Source of the DNA: Halomonas lysinitropha
GTDB lineage: Bacteria; Pseudomonadota; Gammaproteobacteria; Pseudomonadales; Halomonadaceae
NCBI RefSeq assembly: GCF_902500215.1
Contig: NZ_CABVOU010000014.1
Location: 1-64,000 of the forward strand
Direction: 5' to 3'
Length of the DNA stretch: 64,000 bases
Below, in pieces: positions 18,486 to 26,879 of this stretch. A program made the position numbers and the translations under genes. The notes under the pieces are model-generated. The model made no database searches. It was not told the origin of the DNA and saw only the letters and a list, made by a program, of their open reading frames with translations. Every line of letters begins with the position of its first letter. The first letter of the stretch is position 1.

Positions 18486-18507
18486 AGATAGTAATCAGTT
18501 ACTATCT
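18486..18507. promoter_or_regulatory. Operator palindrome for the TetR-family repressor
   Basis: AGATAGTAA and TTACTATCT form a perfect nine-base inverted repeat around a four-base TCAG centre. It begins 15 bases before the tetR start codon, in an AT-rich patch unlike its surroundings. This size and symmetry fit a TetR dimer site. Confidence 0.75.
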
Positions 18508-18579
18508 AGCACGGAAACGGCGCCTCCGCCAGCGAAAAGCCGCCGCGGGATGACGTCGATCAAAGGGACGTGGAAAGGC

Positions 18580-20115
18580 TCAGTGCCCGGGCTTCAGCCC
18601 CAGCCGCCGAGCCAGCTTGTGCAGGTTGCTGGGATCCAGCTCCAGTCGCCGGGCAGCCGTCGCCCAGCGGCCATCGCAGGCCGCCAGGGCTTCGCGGATC
18701 GCCTGGCGCTGGGCCCGCTCCACGCACTCGCGCAGGCTCGATGCGCCTACCCCACTGGCGTTCTCAGGCATTTCCGTTGCGCTGCTGCCTTCTCTCTCGG
18801 GCACGGGCAGGTCGAGCCAGGCCGGTTCCAGGGTGATGATCTCGTCGCGCCGCGCGCCTCGGCTCAGGGCCTTGATCGCCGCGCGGCTGATCACATGCTC
18901 CAACTCGCGCACGTTGCCCGGCCAGGCGTATGCCAGCAGTGCCTCTTCGGCGTCGGGAGAGAGGCGCAGGCTGCGTAACCCGAGACGCACCCGATTGATC
19001 TCCAGGTAGTGGCCGGCCAGCACCAGGACATCGCTGCCCCGCTCGCGCAGCGGCGGAATCGCCACCGGATAGGCGGACAGGCGGTGATAGAGGTCGGCGC
19101 GGAAGCTGCCGTCGCGTACCGCCTCGGCCAGGTGCCGGTTGGTGGCGGCAATGACGCGCACATCAACACGCCGCGGGACATCCTCGCCGAGGCGCTGTAC
19201 CTCGCCCTCCTGCAGGGCCCGCAGCAGCTTGGCCTGGACCGGCAGCGACAGCTCACCTACCTCGTCGAGCAAGAGGGTTCCCCCATCGGCCGCCTCGAAA
19301 CGCCCGGCGCGCTCGGCGGTGGCGCCGGAGAAGGCCCCTTTCACATGGCCAAACAGCTCGCTCTCGGCCAGTGCCTCCGGCAGGGCGGCGCAGTTGACCT
19401 GCACCAGCGATGCGGCGTGTCGAGTAGAGCGACGGTGGAGACGGCGGGCGAAGAGCTCCTTGCCCACCCCGGTCTCGCCGCTGAGCAGCACCGGCAGGTC
19501 CACCCCTGCCACTACGTCGAGCTCGCGCAGCAACCGCTGCAGCTCCGCGCTGTGGCCGAGGATATCCCGAGCCTCGGGCGCTGCCAGCGGCAGGCCACTC
19601 TCCTGGTGGGCCATGCGCAGGGCGCGCAGGTCACGCTCCAGGCGGCTGACCCGCACCGCCGCCTCGACCAGCAGCGCATAGCGTTCCAGGGCCGCCCGGT
19701 CCGCGGCATCGAAGGTCCCGGCCTCCAGTGCATCCAGGGTCAGTGCTCCCCAGGGCTCGCCCTCCACGTGCAGGCTGATGCCCATGCAGTCATGGACATG
19801 CAGCGGCTGGCCGGGCTGCTGCTCGACCAGGCCATCGTAGGGGTCAGGCAGAGTGGCATCCGGCGGGAAGAGGGTGGTGCGACGACTGGCGAGGATGGTG
19901 GCGAGGCGTGGATGCTGGGCCACCTCGAAGCGCCGTCCCAGTGCCTCGCGCACCAGGCCCTCCACGGCCAACGGCACCAGGGTACCCTCCTCCAGGCGCA
20001 GCAAGCAGACGGCGCCGCAGCGAAAGCCCTCGCGCAGGGTGCGCACCAGGCGCTGCAGGCGCACTGCACTGGGCAGGTCGGCGACCAGATCCGCCAGCAG
20101 GGTCTCGTCGAGCAT
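18580..20115 (-). CDS. norR: Nitric-oxide-responsive sigma-54 activator NorR
   Basis: This 511-residue protein has an N-terminal GAF domain (about 20-170), a central sigma-54 AAA+ domain with Walker A (LLSGETGVGKELFARRLH), GAFSGATAERAGRFE and Walker B (GGTLLLDEVGEL), and a C-terminal Fis-type helix-turn-helix. In NorR the GAF domain binds nitric oxide at a non-heme iron and releases the ATPase. It is divergent from a RIC-type repair gene with a perfect sigma-54 promoter and NorR boxes. The ATG at 20115 follows AAGGTG; a GTG at 20127 is possible. Confidence 0.87.
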   Translation of the reverse strand: MLDETLLADLVADLPSAVRLQRLVRTLREGFRCGAVCLLRLEEGTLVPLAVEGLVREALGRRFEVAQHPRLATILASRRTTLFPPDATLPDPYDGLVEQQPGQPLHVHDCMGISLHVEGEPWGALTLDALEAGTFDAADRAALERYALLVEAAVRVSRLERDLRALRMAHQESGLPLAAPEARDILGHSAELQRLLRELDVVAGVDLPVLLSGETGVGKELFARRLHRRSTRHAASLVQVNCAALPEALAESELFGHVKGAFSGATAERAGRFEAADGGTLLLDEVGELSLPVQAKLLRALQEGEVQRLGEDVPRRVDVRVIAATNRHLAEAVRDGSFRADLYHRLSAYPVAIPPLRERGSDVLVLAGHYLEINRVRLGLRSLRLSPDAEEALLAYAWPGNVRELEHVISRAAIKALSRGARRDEIITLEPAWLDLPVPEREGSSATEMPENASGVGASSLRECVERAQRQAIREALAACDGRWATAARRLELDPSNLHKLARRLGLKPGH

Positions 20116-20134
20116 GGTGATTTTCACCTTAAAG

Positions 20135-20147
20135 GGTTCAATCTACC
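20135..20147. promoter_or_regulatory. NorR box 1
   Basis: GGTTCAATCTACC fits the GGT-N7-ACC NorR enhancer consensus exactly. It lies between norR and the RIC gene, about 78 bases upstream of the sigma-54 -24 element. Confidence 0.65.
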
Positions 20148-20159
20148 CTAATGGATTCG

Positions 20160-20172
20160 GGTATTTTTAACC
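20160..20172. promoter_or_regulatory. NorR box 2
   Basis: GGTATTTTTAACC is a second exact GGT-N7-ACC match, centred 25 bases from the first, close to the spacing of multiple NorR sites in known promoters. A clear third site was not found. Confidence 0.65.
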
Positions 20173-20212
20173 AGCATGGCCTCAATGCCCCATGAAACAG
20201 GCCCTTGGGAAC

Positions 20213-20227
20213 TGGCACGCCGCTTGC
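20213..20227 (+). promoter_or_regulatory. Sigma-54 promoter of the RIC gene
   Basis: TGGCAC, five bases, TTGC is a full match to the -24/-12 sigma-54 consensus. It lies 55 bases before the RIC start codon and downstream of two NorR boxes. NorR activation from these boxes when nitric oxide is present is the natural reading. Confidence 0.8.
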
Positions 20228-20281
20228 TAAGTATGGGGTACCCCCTATCTCTGTCATTCATCCGACCCAGGAGCTCCCGCT

Positions 20282-20938
20282 ATGAGCCTGATCGAACAGA
20301 CCGTTGGCCGTACCGCCCTGACCCTGCCCGGCGCCACCCGAGTGTTCCACGACCACAACATCGACTTCTGCTGCGGCGGACGTATCAGCCTGCGCGAGGC
20401 CGCCGAGCGGGTCGGCCTGGCCCCCCAGGCACTGGTTGACGAGCTCGAGGCACTGCCGGCCGGTGCCAATGAGGAGAACGACTGGCAGTCGGCCAGCAAC
20501 GACGAGCTGATCGACCATATCCTGACCCGCTATCACGACGTCCATCGTCAGCAGCTGCCCGAACTGGTGCGCATGGCCCGTCGCGTCGAGCAGGTCCACG
20601 GCCAGCGCGACACCTGCCCCAACGGCCTCGCCGACCTGCTCACCACGATCCACCAGGAGATGGAGAGCCATATGCAGAAGGAAGAGCAGATCCTCTTCCC
20701 GATGCTGCGCCGCGGGATGGGCGCCCAGGCCCAGGGCCCCATCAAGGTGATGCGCCATGAGCACGACGATCACGGCGAGAACCTCGAGCAGGTCATGGCG
20801 CTAACCGACAACATCACGCCGCCCAAGGGCGCCTGCACCACCTGGCGCGCCCTCTATACCGGGCTACGCGAGTTCCGCGGCGACCTGATGCAACACATTC
20901 ACCTGGAGAACAACCTGCTCTTCGAACGCGCTGGTTGA
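20282..20938 (+). CDS. Iron-sulfur cluster repair protein, RIC family (YtfE/ScdA/DnrN)
   Basis: This 218-residue di-iron protein helps repair iron-sulfur clusters damaged by nitric oxide or peroxide. The N-terminal ScdA_N domain shows FHDHNIDFCCGGR. The hemerythrin-like part has the iron-ligand histidines and glutamates (RYHDVHRQQLPEL, IHQEMESHMQKEEQILFP, RHEHDDHGENLEQV, HIHLENNLLFERA). It sits behind a sigma-54 promoter and NorR boxes, and is followed by a hemerythrin gene. Confidence 0.92.
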   Translation: MSLIEQTVGRTALTLPGATRVFHDHNIDFCCGGRISLREAAERVGLAPQALVDELEALPAGANEENDWQSASNDELIDHILTRYHDVHRQQLPELVRMARRVEQVHGQRDTCPNGLADLLTTIHQEMESHMQKEEQILFPMLRRGMGAQAQGPIKVMRHEHDDHGENLEQVMALTDNITPPKGACTTWRALYTGLREFRGDLMQHIHLENNLLFERAG

Positions 20939-20998
20939 GCGCCAGTCGCACCCAACCACGACGCGTCGCCCTGCCGGTGGCGCGTCAGGGAGGCCACC

Positions 20999-21616
20999 AT
21001 GAAAGCCATCTTGCTCGAACGCCTGCACGCCGACCACCATCGCTATGCGGCGCTGCTCTGCATCCTCGACCGCCAGCTGCATATCGCGGCCTGTGACGAG
21101 CTCCCCGACTACCAGCTGCTGGCCAGGCTGTGTCATTACCTGACCCGCCAGCCCGAGGAGTGGCACCACCCAGTGGAAGATATCCTCTTCGCCCGCCTGG
21201 CCGGCTGCCATGCGCAGAGCGCCGAGCTTCTGGCGGTGCTCACCGAGGAGCATAGGCGGATCACCCGCGATGGAATGGAGCTGGAAGCGACCTTCCACCG
21301 CCAGGCCGAAGAGGCGCCACAGGTCGAGCTCGACCTCAACCGGCTCAACCTGGCCCGCGCCTTCAGCGAGCTATACCACCATCATCTGCACAGCGAGAAC
21401 CACAACGTCTACCCGCTGATCGAGCACTGTATCCCTGCCAGCGAGTTGGATGAGCTGTCGCCCCGTATCTCGCTCACCAGTCCTGCCGAAGGCAGTCCCG
21501 ACTTCCAGCGACTCTATCGGCAGATCGCCGATCACCACACCGGGCTGCGTCTGGGCCATGGTGAGCAGGCCGACTTCTGTCCGCTATGCGACGCCAGACC
21601 GGCGGCCGCTTCCTGA
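20999..21616 (+). CDS. Hemerythrin HHE-domain protein
   Basis: This 205-residue protein has hemerythrin-like iron ligands in order: LHADHHRYAALL, EEWHHPVEDILF, LTEEHRRIT and YHHHLHSENHNVYPLIE. It is predicted to bind a di-iron centre for oxygen, nitric oxide or iron handling. It lies 60 bases after the RIC gene and is probably in the same NorR-controlled transcript. The C-terminus has a FCPLCD pair that could bind metal. Exact function is unknown. Confidence 0.82.
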   Translation: MKAILLERLHADHHRYAALLCILDRQLHIAACDELPDYQLLARLCHYLTRQPEEWHHPVEDILFARLAGCHAQSAELLAVLTEEHRRITRDGMELEATFHRQAEEAPQVELDLNRLNLARAFSELYHHHLHSENHNVYPLIEHCIPASELDELSPRISLTSPAEGSPDFQRLYRQIADHHTGLRLGHGEQADFCPLCDARPAAAS

Positions 21617-21938
21617 TCCGACAATCAACTGACCCAATGATATCGGCCCCCATAGCAGCGCCCGTAGGGGGTTCCTTGCGATGCCATCGTCTATTTCAGA
21701 CCCCAGGCGGCTGATCTGGGACATCATATGAACGCTGCCCCTGCGCCACGCCGGCGGCGGGGCTAGCCTGAATATTGGCTGGCGTGCTGCACAGATGGCT
21801 ATTTCATGCCCGAAAATGGCGATAGAAGAACCCCTGCAATCCCAGAAAGATCTTTCGAGATGGGATAATGAGGGTGGTGCACATCCAGACGACGCTCAAG
21901 CTGACACATCCGAAACGAACCAAGAAGGGAGATCAATC
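21617..21938. other. Intergenic region before the cytochrome c'-like gene
   Basis: No gene is seen. A GC hairpin with five-base arms (CCCCC/GGGGG) near 21650-21673 may end the hemerythrin transcript. A nested inverted repeat at 21839-21866 could be an operator for the following gene. Nothing else stands out. Confidence 0.45.
21839..21866. promoter_or_regulatory. Nested inverted repeat upstream of the cytochrome c'-like gene
   Basis: An outer ATCCCA/TGGGAT pair encloses a perfect 12-base palindrome GAAAGATCTTTC. It lies about 73 bases before the start codon. It may bind a regulator, but no known consensus fits it well. Confidence 0.4.
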
Positions 21939-22502
21939 ATGTTGCATACCATGTTGACGCGTTCAGCCCCTACTCGCTGCGATCGTGGCCGACACACTGC
22001 CCTTGCCCTTGGCACGCTGGTAGCACTGGGCATCAGCGCTACCAGCCTGGCCGCAGAGCCCGTCAGGCCTGATCTGACGCCCAAGCTGCAAGGCTTGCTG
22101 AAGAAGGAAATGATTCAGGTCGAGTTGGCAATGCAGGACGTCTATAGCGCCATTCTGCAAGGACGACACACCACGGTGGCCGAAAAGGGGCAGTCGATTC
22201 ACGACAGCTTCATCCTGGATCAGTCCCTGACCAATCAGGATCGTCAGGATCTGAAGGCCGCCGTGCCACCGGAATTCCTTCAGATGGATGCGTACCTGCA
22301 TGAGCTCTCGGCATCACTGGCCGAGGCTGGCCGTACGGAAGACACTCCCCGGCAGGTGGAACTCTTCGGTCGCATGACCGAATCCTGTGTGGCCTGTCAC
22401 AGCGCCTACGTGGCCGACCGCTTCGAGGGACTGCAAGCCTCGGATGTTCCGGCAGAGTGGGGGCTGGCCCCCGAGGGGCCGGGCGAGAGATCTGCAGATT
22501 AA
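21939..22502 (+). CDS. Secreted cytochrome c'-like protein
   Basis: This 187-residue protein has a signal peptide (LALGTLVALGISATSLAAE), a helical middle and one heme site near the C-terminus (TESCVACHSAYVAD). That late CxxCH placement suits the four-helix cytochrome c' type, which can bind nitric oxide in the periplasm. The ATG at 21939 follows AAGGGAG. Its neighbours (NorR, RIC, hemerythrin, globin) also point to nitric oxide handling. A different single-heme c cytochrome cannot be excluded. Confidence 0.7.
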   Translation: MLHTMLTRSAPTRCDRGRHTALALGTLVALGISATSLAAEPVRPDLTPKLQGLLKKEMIQVELAMQDVYSAILQGRHTTVAEKGQSIHDSFILDQSLTNQDRQDLKAAVPPEFLQMDAYLHELSASLAEAGRTEDTPRQVELFGRMTESCVACHSAYVADRFEGLQASDVPAEWGLAPEGPGERSAD

Positions 22503-22605
22503 CCTGCCTCGGGTCTTGCTTCAGGACAAGCGGATATTCTGGCCCTGATCCATAGTGAGAACCCGATACGTGCAGCCTCCTTTTTCGCCGACCCCGCCCA
22601 CCGCA

Positions 22606-23058
22606 TCAGTCGGTGAGCGGCGGCTTGGTATCATCACAGCGATCATAGTGGAAGCGCATGTAGACGATGCCCGGCGTCATCACTAGCCGCCAGGCCAGCT
22701 CCACCTCGTCGTCGAACTGCTCGTCGAAGCTGCGAACCGTGTCGATCAGGGCCTCGAGCCAGAGGTCATAGAGCCCGGGACGTATATCGAGGTGGGCGCG
22801 ACTGTGGCTGATCGCCACCTGATCCAGATAGTAATCGGCATGGCTCGAGGCGTAGAACGCCAGCAGGTGATAGAAGCCCTTCTTGAGCATGGCCTGCTGG
22901 CGCGCCATGTCGGTCTGGCGAAACTTCTCCGCCACCTCCGGGGAGGCCGCGACAAAGCGCTCATAGAAGGCCGCGAAGAACGCCTGCCCGTCGACCTCCT
23001 GGCTCAGCACCCGCACGTAGCTCTCATCGAAGAGGCGTTCAACGTCCACGACTCTCAC
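22606..23058 (-). CDS. Single-domain globin
   Basis: This 150-residue protein has globin features. ISHSRAHLDIRPGLYDLW contains a likely proximal histidine followed by the IRPxxY pattern seen in bacterial globins, and an aromatic-rich early helix (FFAAFYERF) suits the CD region. It has no reductase domain, so it is not a flavohemoglobin. The start is GTG at 23058; a GTG at 23049 is also possible. Location in the nitric oxide block suggests nitric oxide or oxygen binding; the ligand is unproven. Confidence 0.7.
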   Translation of the reverse strand: MRVVDVERLFDESYVRVLSQEVDGQAFFAAFYERFVAASPEVAEKFRQTDMARQQAMLKKGFYHLLAFYASSHADYYLDQVAISHSRAHLDIRPGLYDLWLEALIDTVRSFDEQFDDEVELAWRLVMTPGIVYMRFHYDRCDDTKPPLTD

Positions 23059-23139
23059 CGCCTGGTCGATATGCCTGTACTGAGGCTAGGTCAACTGATC
23101 ACGCCGGGCCTCGATCTGCGCCCCGGTTCTGGGTTAGAC

Positions 23140-23153
23140 ATGATCTGCGTCAT
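23140..23153. promoter_or_regulatory. FNR/DNR-type box before ubiUV-nrdG
   Basis: aTGATctgcGTCAt matches eight of ten consensus bases of an FNR-family site. It lies about 113 bases before ubiU and 82 before the divergent globin gene, so it could serve either. Confidence 0.55.
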
Positions 23154-23258
23154 GCCACAGACGTCTGCCACGAATACTCCTTCACCATGACACCAGTCAA
23201 ACGCCGGACAAGGGTAGTCCACTAGCATGGTCGGGTTTTCATCGAGAGGAGTCTCGCC

Positions 23259-24254
23259 ATGGAGCTCGTCTGCCCCGCCGGCAACCTGCCCGCCCTGAAG
23301 CGCGCCGTGGATGAAGGGGCCGATGCCGTCTATTTCGGCTTCCAGAACACCACCAACGCCCGCCAGTTCGCCGGTCTCAACTTTACCGACAAGCGGGCTC
23401 GGGAAGGCATCGATTATGCCCATGCCCGCGGCAAACGGGTCTTCTGCGCCATCAACACCTACCCCCAGCCGGACGGCTGGTCGATGTGGACCCGTGCCGT
23501 GGACCAGGCCGCCGACCTCGGCGTCGACGCGCTTATCATGGCCGACATGGGACTGCTCGATTACGCCGCACGCCGCCACCCTTCCCTTCCCCGCCACCTA
23601 TCGGTACAGGGCTCGGCCACCAGCCATGAGGCACTACGTTTCTACCACGAGCAGTTCGGCATCAGGCGTGCCGTGTTGCCGCGGGTGCTCTCCATCACCC
23701 AGGTGCGCGACCTGGCCAAGCAGTCGCCGGTGGAACTGGAAGTCTTCGCTTTCGGCAGCCTGTGCATCATGGCGGAAGGACGCTGCTATCTGTCTTCCTA
23801 CCTGACCGGTGAATCGCCCAACACCCGCGGCGTCTGCTCCCCGGCCGCCCATGTGCGTTGGGAGGAGACCCCGGAGGGCCTGGAATCGCGACTCAACGGC
23901 GTACTGATCGACCGCTACGCCGCGGGCGAGAACGCCGGCTACCCCACGCTGTGCAAGGGGCGCTTCGAGGTGGGCGGCGAGACCTACCACGCCATCGAGG
24001 AGCCCACCAGCCTCAACACCCTGGAGCTGCTGCCGGAGCTTGCGGAGCTGGGCATCAGTGCGGTCAAGATCGAGGGCCGCCAGCGCAGCCCGGCCTACGT
24101 CTCCAAGGTCGCCGGCATCTGGCGACAGGCCCTAGACCGCCTCGATCGCACCCCCGGCCACTTCCACACCGAGCCCGCCTGGATGACCGGCCTCGGCGAG
24201 GTCTCCGAAGGCAGCACCACCACCCTGGGCGCCTACGAGCGCCGCTGGAAATAG
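23259..24254 (+). CDS. ubiU: UbiU, oxygen-independent ubiquinone hydroxylation (peptidase U32 family)
   Basis: With UbiV and UbiT this protein hydroxylates the ubiquinone ring without oxygen. The 331-residue product has the U32 start MELVCPAGNLPALKRAVDEGADAVY. Cysteines at 169, 176, 193 and 232 stand at the same positions as the four [4Fe-4S] ligands described for E. coli UbiU. GAGAGGAG precedes the ATG. ubiV follows after ten bases. An FNR-like box upstream fits anaerobic use. Confidence 0.93.
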   Translation: MELVCPAGNLPALKRAVDEGADAVYFGFQNTTNARQFAGLNFTDKRAREGIDYAHARGKRVFCAINTYPQPDGWSMWTRAVDQAADLGVDALIMADMGLLDYAARRHPSLPRHLSVQGSATSHEALRFYHEQFGIRRAVLPRVLSITQVRDLAKQSPVELEVFAFGSLCIMAEGRCYLSSYLTGESPNTRGVCSPAAHVRWEETPEGLESRLNGVLIDRYAAGENAGYPTLCKGRFEVGGETYHAIEEPTSLNTLELLPELAELGISAVKIEGRQRSPAYVSKVAGIWRQALDRLDRTPGHFHTEPAWMTGLGEVSEGSTTTLGAYERRWK

Positions 24255-24264
24255 GAGAGAGCCC

Positions 24265-25185
24265 ATGTCTGCCACCCCCAGGCTCCAGCTGTCGCTCGGC
24301 CCGGTGCTCTTCTACTGGACCCGCGAGCGCTACGCCGACTTCTATCGCGAGGCCGCCGACTGGCCCGTGGACATCGTCCATCTCGGCGAGTCGGTGTGCT
24401 CGCGGCGCCGCGACATGAAGCTCGACGACTGGTTAGGCATCGGACGCGAACTGGCCCAGAGCGGCAAGCAGGTGGTGCTGGCCAGCCAGACCCTGATCGA
24501 GTCGGAGGCCGACCTGCGCGACCTGCGCAAGCTCTGTGACAACGGCGAGTTCCTGGTCGAGGCCAACGACCAGAGCGCCCTTCAGCGCCTGTCGGCGGCT
24601 GGCCAGCCCTTCGTGGCCGGTGCTGCACTCAATCTCTACAACCCGGCGACGCTGGCCGTGCTCTCCCGCATCGGCATGCGGCGCTGGGAGGCGCCAGTGG
24701 AGATGTCGAAGGAGGACCTGGCGAGGCTGCTGGCCGACTGCCGCGAGCAGGGCCTCGACGCCCCTTGCGAGGTGTTTGCTTACGGCCACCTGCCGCTGGC
24801 CTGGTCGTCGCGCTGCTTCACCGCGCGGCGCTACCAGAAACCCAAGGACCGCTGCCAGTTCGTCTGCCAGAAGCATCCGGAGGGCCTCGCCCTGCGTACC
24901 CAGGAGGCGGACCAGGTATTTACCCTCAACGGTATCCAGACGCTCTCCGGCGCCTGCCAGGACCTGCGCCACGAGCTACCCGACATGGCCGAAATGGGCG
25001 TCGGCGTGGCTCGCCTGAGCCCGCGTCCCGAGGGGATGGCTGAGGTGGTCGCCGACTTCGATGCCGCCCGGCGCGGCGCGCTTCCCGCTCCCGACCCGCT
25101 GGCGCTGGTGGACGCCGAGATCTGCGACGGCTACTGGCATGGGCGACCCGGCATGGACCACAGCCGGGGCGCCGGCCTGAGGTGA
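24265..25185 (+). CDS. ubiV: UbiV, partner of UbiU in oxygen-independent ubiquinone synthesis
   Basis: This 306-residue U32-family protein has a first cluster cysteine in LGESVCSRRRD and a later group SRCFTARRYQKPKDRCQFVC, the pattern of the UbiV [4Fe-4S] site. UbiU and UbiV form a heterodimer. AGGAGAG precedes the ATG. Its end overlaps or abuts the nrdG start, so ubiU-ubiV-nrdG is one operon. Confidence 0.92.
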   Translation: MSATPRLQLSLGPVLFYWTRERYADFYREAADWPVDIVHLGESVCSRRRDMKLDDWLGIGRELAQSGKQVVLASQTLIESEADLRDLRKLCDNGEFLVEANDQSALQRLSAAGQPFVAGAALNLYNPATLAVLSRIGMRRWEAPVEMSKEDLARLLADCREQGLDAPCEVFAYGHLPLAWSSRCFTARRYQKPKDRCQFVCQKHPEGLALRTQEADQVFTLNGIQTLSGACQDLRHELPDMAEMGVGVARLSPRPEGMAEVVADFDAARRGALPAPDPLALVDAEICDGYWHGRPGMDHSRGAGLR

Positions 25186-25190
25186 GCGCC

Positions 25191-25931
25191 ATGGTGATTA
25201 CCCTGACGCCCGAGCCCGGCGCCGCGATTCACCTGCCCATCGCCGGTTTCGACGCCCGGGACGACCATGCCTTCCCCGGGCGGCGGGCCGTGGTGGTCTA
25301 CCTGCAGGGCTGCCCCCTGCAGTGCGGCTACTGCGAGACGGCGAGCAGCATGGGGCCGGCACGGAGCGCTGCAGCGGGGGAGTGGCACGCCATCGAGGGA
25401 CTGCTGGCCGCTCGGATCGGCGAGTTCGATGCGGTAGTGTTCAGCGGCGGCGAACCCAGCCTGCACCCCGACCTGCCGGCTGCCGCGGACGCCTGCCAGG
25501 CGCTGGGACTGGCGGTGGGGCTGCACACCGCCGGCTCCTACCCGGAGCGCCTGGAACGTCTGCTGCCGCGGCTCGACTGGGTGGCCCTGGACACCAAGGG
25601 GCGCGGCATCGACTTCGACCGCATCAGTAAACGTAGCGGCATCTGGCAGCGCCACGCACGCAGCCTGTCGCTGCTGCTGGAGAGTGAGGTGCCCTTCGAG
25701 TGCCGCACCACGCTGCACTGGCGGGACTTCACCTTGGAAGCGCTAGAGCGCCTGGCCATGACCCTGGCCGACTGTGGTGTGCGCCGCTACGCTATCCAGC
25801 TGGCCCGCCTGGAGCGCTGCCTGGATCCCGCCTACCGCGAGCCGGTGGAAGATGCACCGCCCCGGGAGGCGCTGGAGGCCCTGGTCCGGCGGCTGAATCG
25901 CCACTTCGACCACCTCGAGCTGCGGGGCTGA
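25191..25931 (+). CDS. nrdG: Radical SAM activating protein of anaerobic ribonucleotide reductase (NrdG-like)
   Basis: This 246-residue radical SAM protein has YLQGCPLQCGYCET, the CxxxCxxC [4Fe-4S] motif, and VVFSGGEPSLHPDL for SAM binding. It would cleave SAM to put the radical on the glycyl domain of NrdD. The ATG at 25191 is preferred because GAGGTGA precedes it; a GTG at 25182 overlapping the ubiV stop is possible. It lies 23 kb from nrdD, in the ubiUV operon, so a second nrdG beside nrdD outside the window cannot be excluded. Confidence 0.82.
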   Translation: MVITLTPEPGAAIHLPIAGFDARDDHAFPGRRAVVVYLQGCPLQCGYCETASSMGPARSAAAGEWHAIEGLLAARIGEFDAVVFSGGEPSLHPDLPAAADACQALGLAVGLHTAGSYPERLERLLPRLDWVALDTKGRGIDFDRISKRSGIWQRHARSLSLLLESEVPFECRTTLHWRDFTLEALERLAMTLADCGVRRYAIQLARLERCLDPAYREPVEDAPPREALEALVRRLNRHFDHLELRG

Positions 25932-25960
25932 CGCAGATTCTGAAGACACGCTCCCAAATG

Positions 25961-25998
25961 CCACCGCCCCGGGACACTCGCGTGACCCGGGGCGGTGG
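25961..25998. terminator. Bidirectional hairpin terminator between nrdG and nrdJb
   Basis: CCACCGCCCCGGG pairs perfectly with CCCGGGGCGGTGG around a 12-base loop. It lies between convergent nrdG and nrdJb, so it can stop both transcripts. No long T-run is present. Confidence 0.75.
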
Positions 25999-26051
25999 GC
26001 GATTGCCGGCTGGCGGTCAGCCTAGCCGCGCTCTTGTTAACCGGGCTATCG

Positions 26052-26804
26052 TTAACCGCACTTGGACCAGCCGCAGCCGGAGTAGCAGGTGGGGCAGCCG
26101 TCCATCATGATCAGCTCGCCGTTGCACTCGGGGCAGTGGCCCACCACGGTGGGACCGTCGCTCTTGGCGTGATCGGCATGCTGCGCCTTGCGCTCGATCT
26201 TCTCGATCTCCTCGTTGGTGGGCGGCTGCCAGGGATGGCCGCTCGCCAGGCGCTGGGCATAGCGGCTGACCAGCTCCTCCACCGGCACCTGATTGCCGTC
26301 CTGGTCGAGGAAGCCGCGGCGAAAGAGGATCTGCTGGATCGACCAGGCGATCGCCGCGACCTCGGAGTCGTGGAACATCGGCTTGCCCCAGCGGTTCATG
26401 CCGCAGCGCACCAGGCCCTTGTCCCAGGCCACCTTGCGCAGGTCGGCCACCGCCTGGGTAACATAGCCGCCCCGGGCGGCCAGCGACAGGCTGCGCATGG
26501 TGGCGGTGATCCACTGGTGCTCGCTGGAGAGCTGGCCGGAGGGGAAAAAGAACTCCACGGGACGCTCGATCACTACCCGCTTGCCATTGAGCACGCCCTC
26601 CACGGGCATGAACGACACCAGCAGGTAGACCTTCTTGCGCCCCTCGGCGCCGACATAGGAGATCTTCTCCGACACGGCCTCCAGAGTACCCTCAGGGCGA
26701 GAGGGGATACGTACCGTGAGCGGGTTCTCGTCGGCCAGCGGTGGTTCTTCCACCGCCTTCTTGACGCTGTAGGAAACGATCTTGGAATTGATCTCGACGG
26801 CCAT
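26052..26804 (-). CDS. nrdJb: Class II ribonucleotide reductase, second polypeptide NrdJb
   Basis: This 250-residue protein matches the C-terminal half of vitamin B12-dependent reductases in bacteria where NrdJ is split, as in Pseudomonas aeruginosa. It ends with a cysteine-rich tail (HCPECNGELIMMDGCPTCYSGCGWSKCG) that holds the redox-active thiols used to re-reduce the active site. The ATG at 26804 follows GGAGGAG. The nrdJa stop lies 75 bases upstream in the same operon. Confidence 0.85.
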   Translation of the reverse strand: MAVEINSKIVSYSVKKAVEEPPLADENPLTVRIPSRPEGTLEAVSEKISYVGAEGRKKVYLLVSFMPVEGVLNGKRVVIERPVEFFFPSGQLSSEHQWITATMRSLSLAARGGYVTQAVADLRKVAWDKGLVRCGMNRWGKPMFHDSEVAAIAWSIQQILFRRGFLDQDGNQVPVEELVSRYAQRLASGHPWQPPTNEEIEKIERKAQHADHAKSDGPTVVGHCPECNGELIMMDGCPTCYSGCGWSKCG

Positions 26805-26879
26805 CAGGCGGCTCCTCCGGAAAGTTGTTGGGTGGCACTGGGCATCCATCGCTCGGGGCTGATCCGGCAAGAGCCGTTA

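Noticed and set aside
21713..21730. TGATCTGGGACATCA as an FNR box
   Set aside because: The gap between half sites is too long by one base and the arms do not align.
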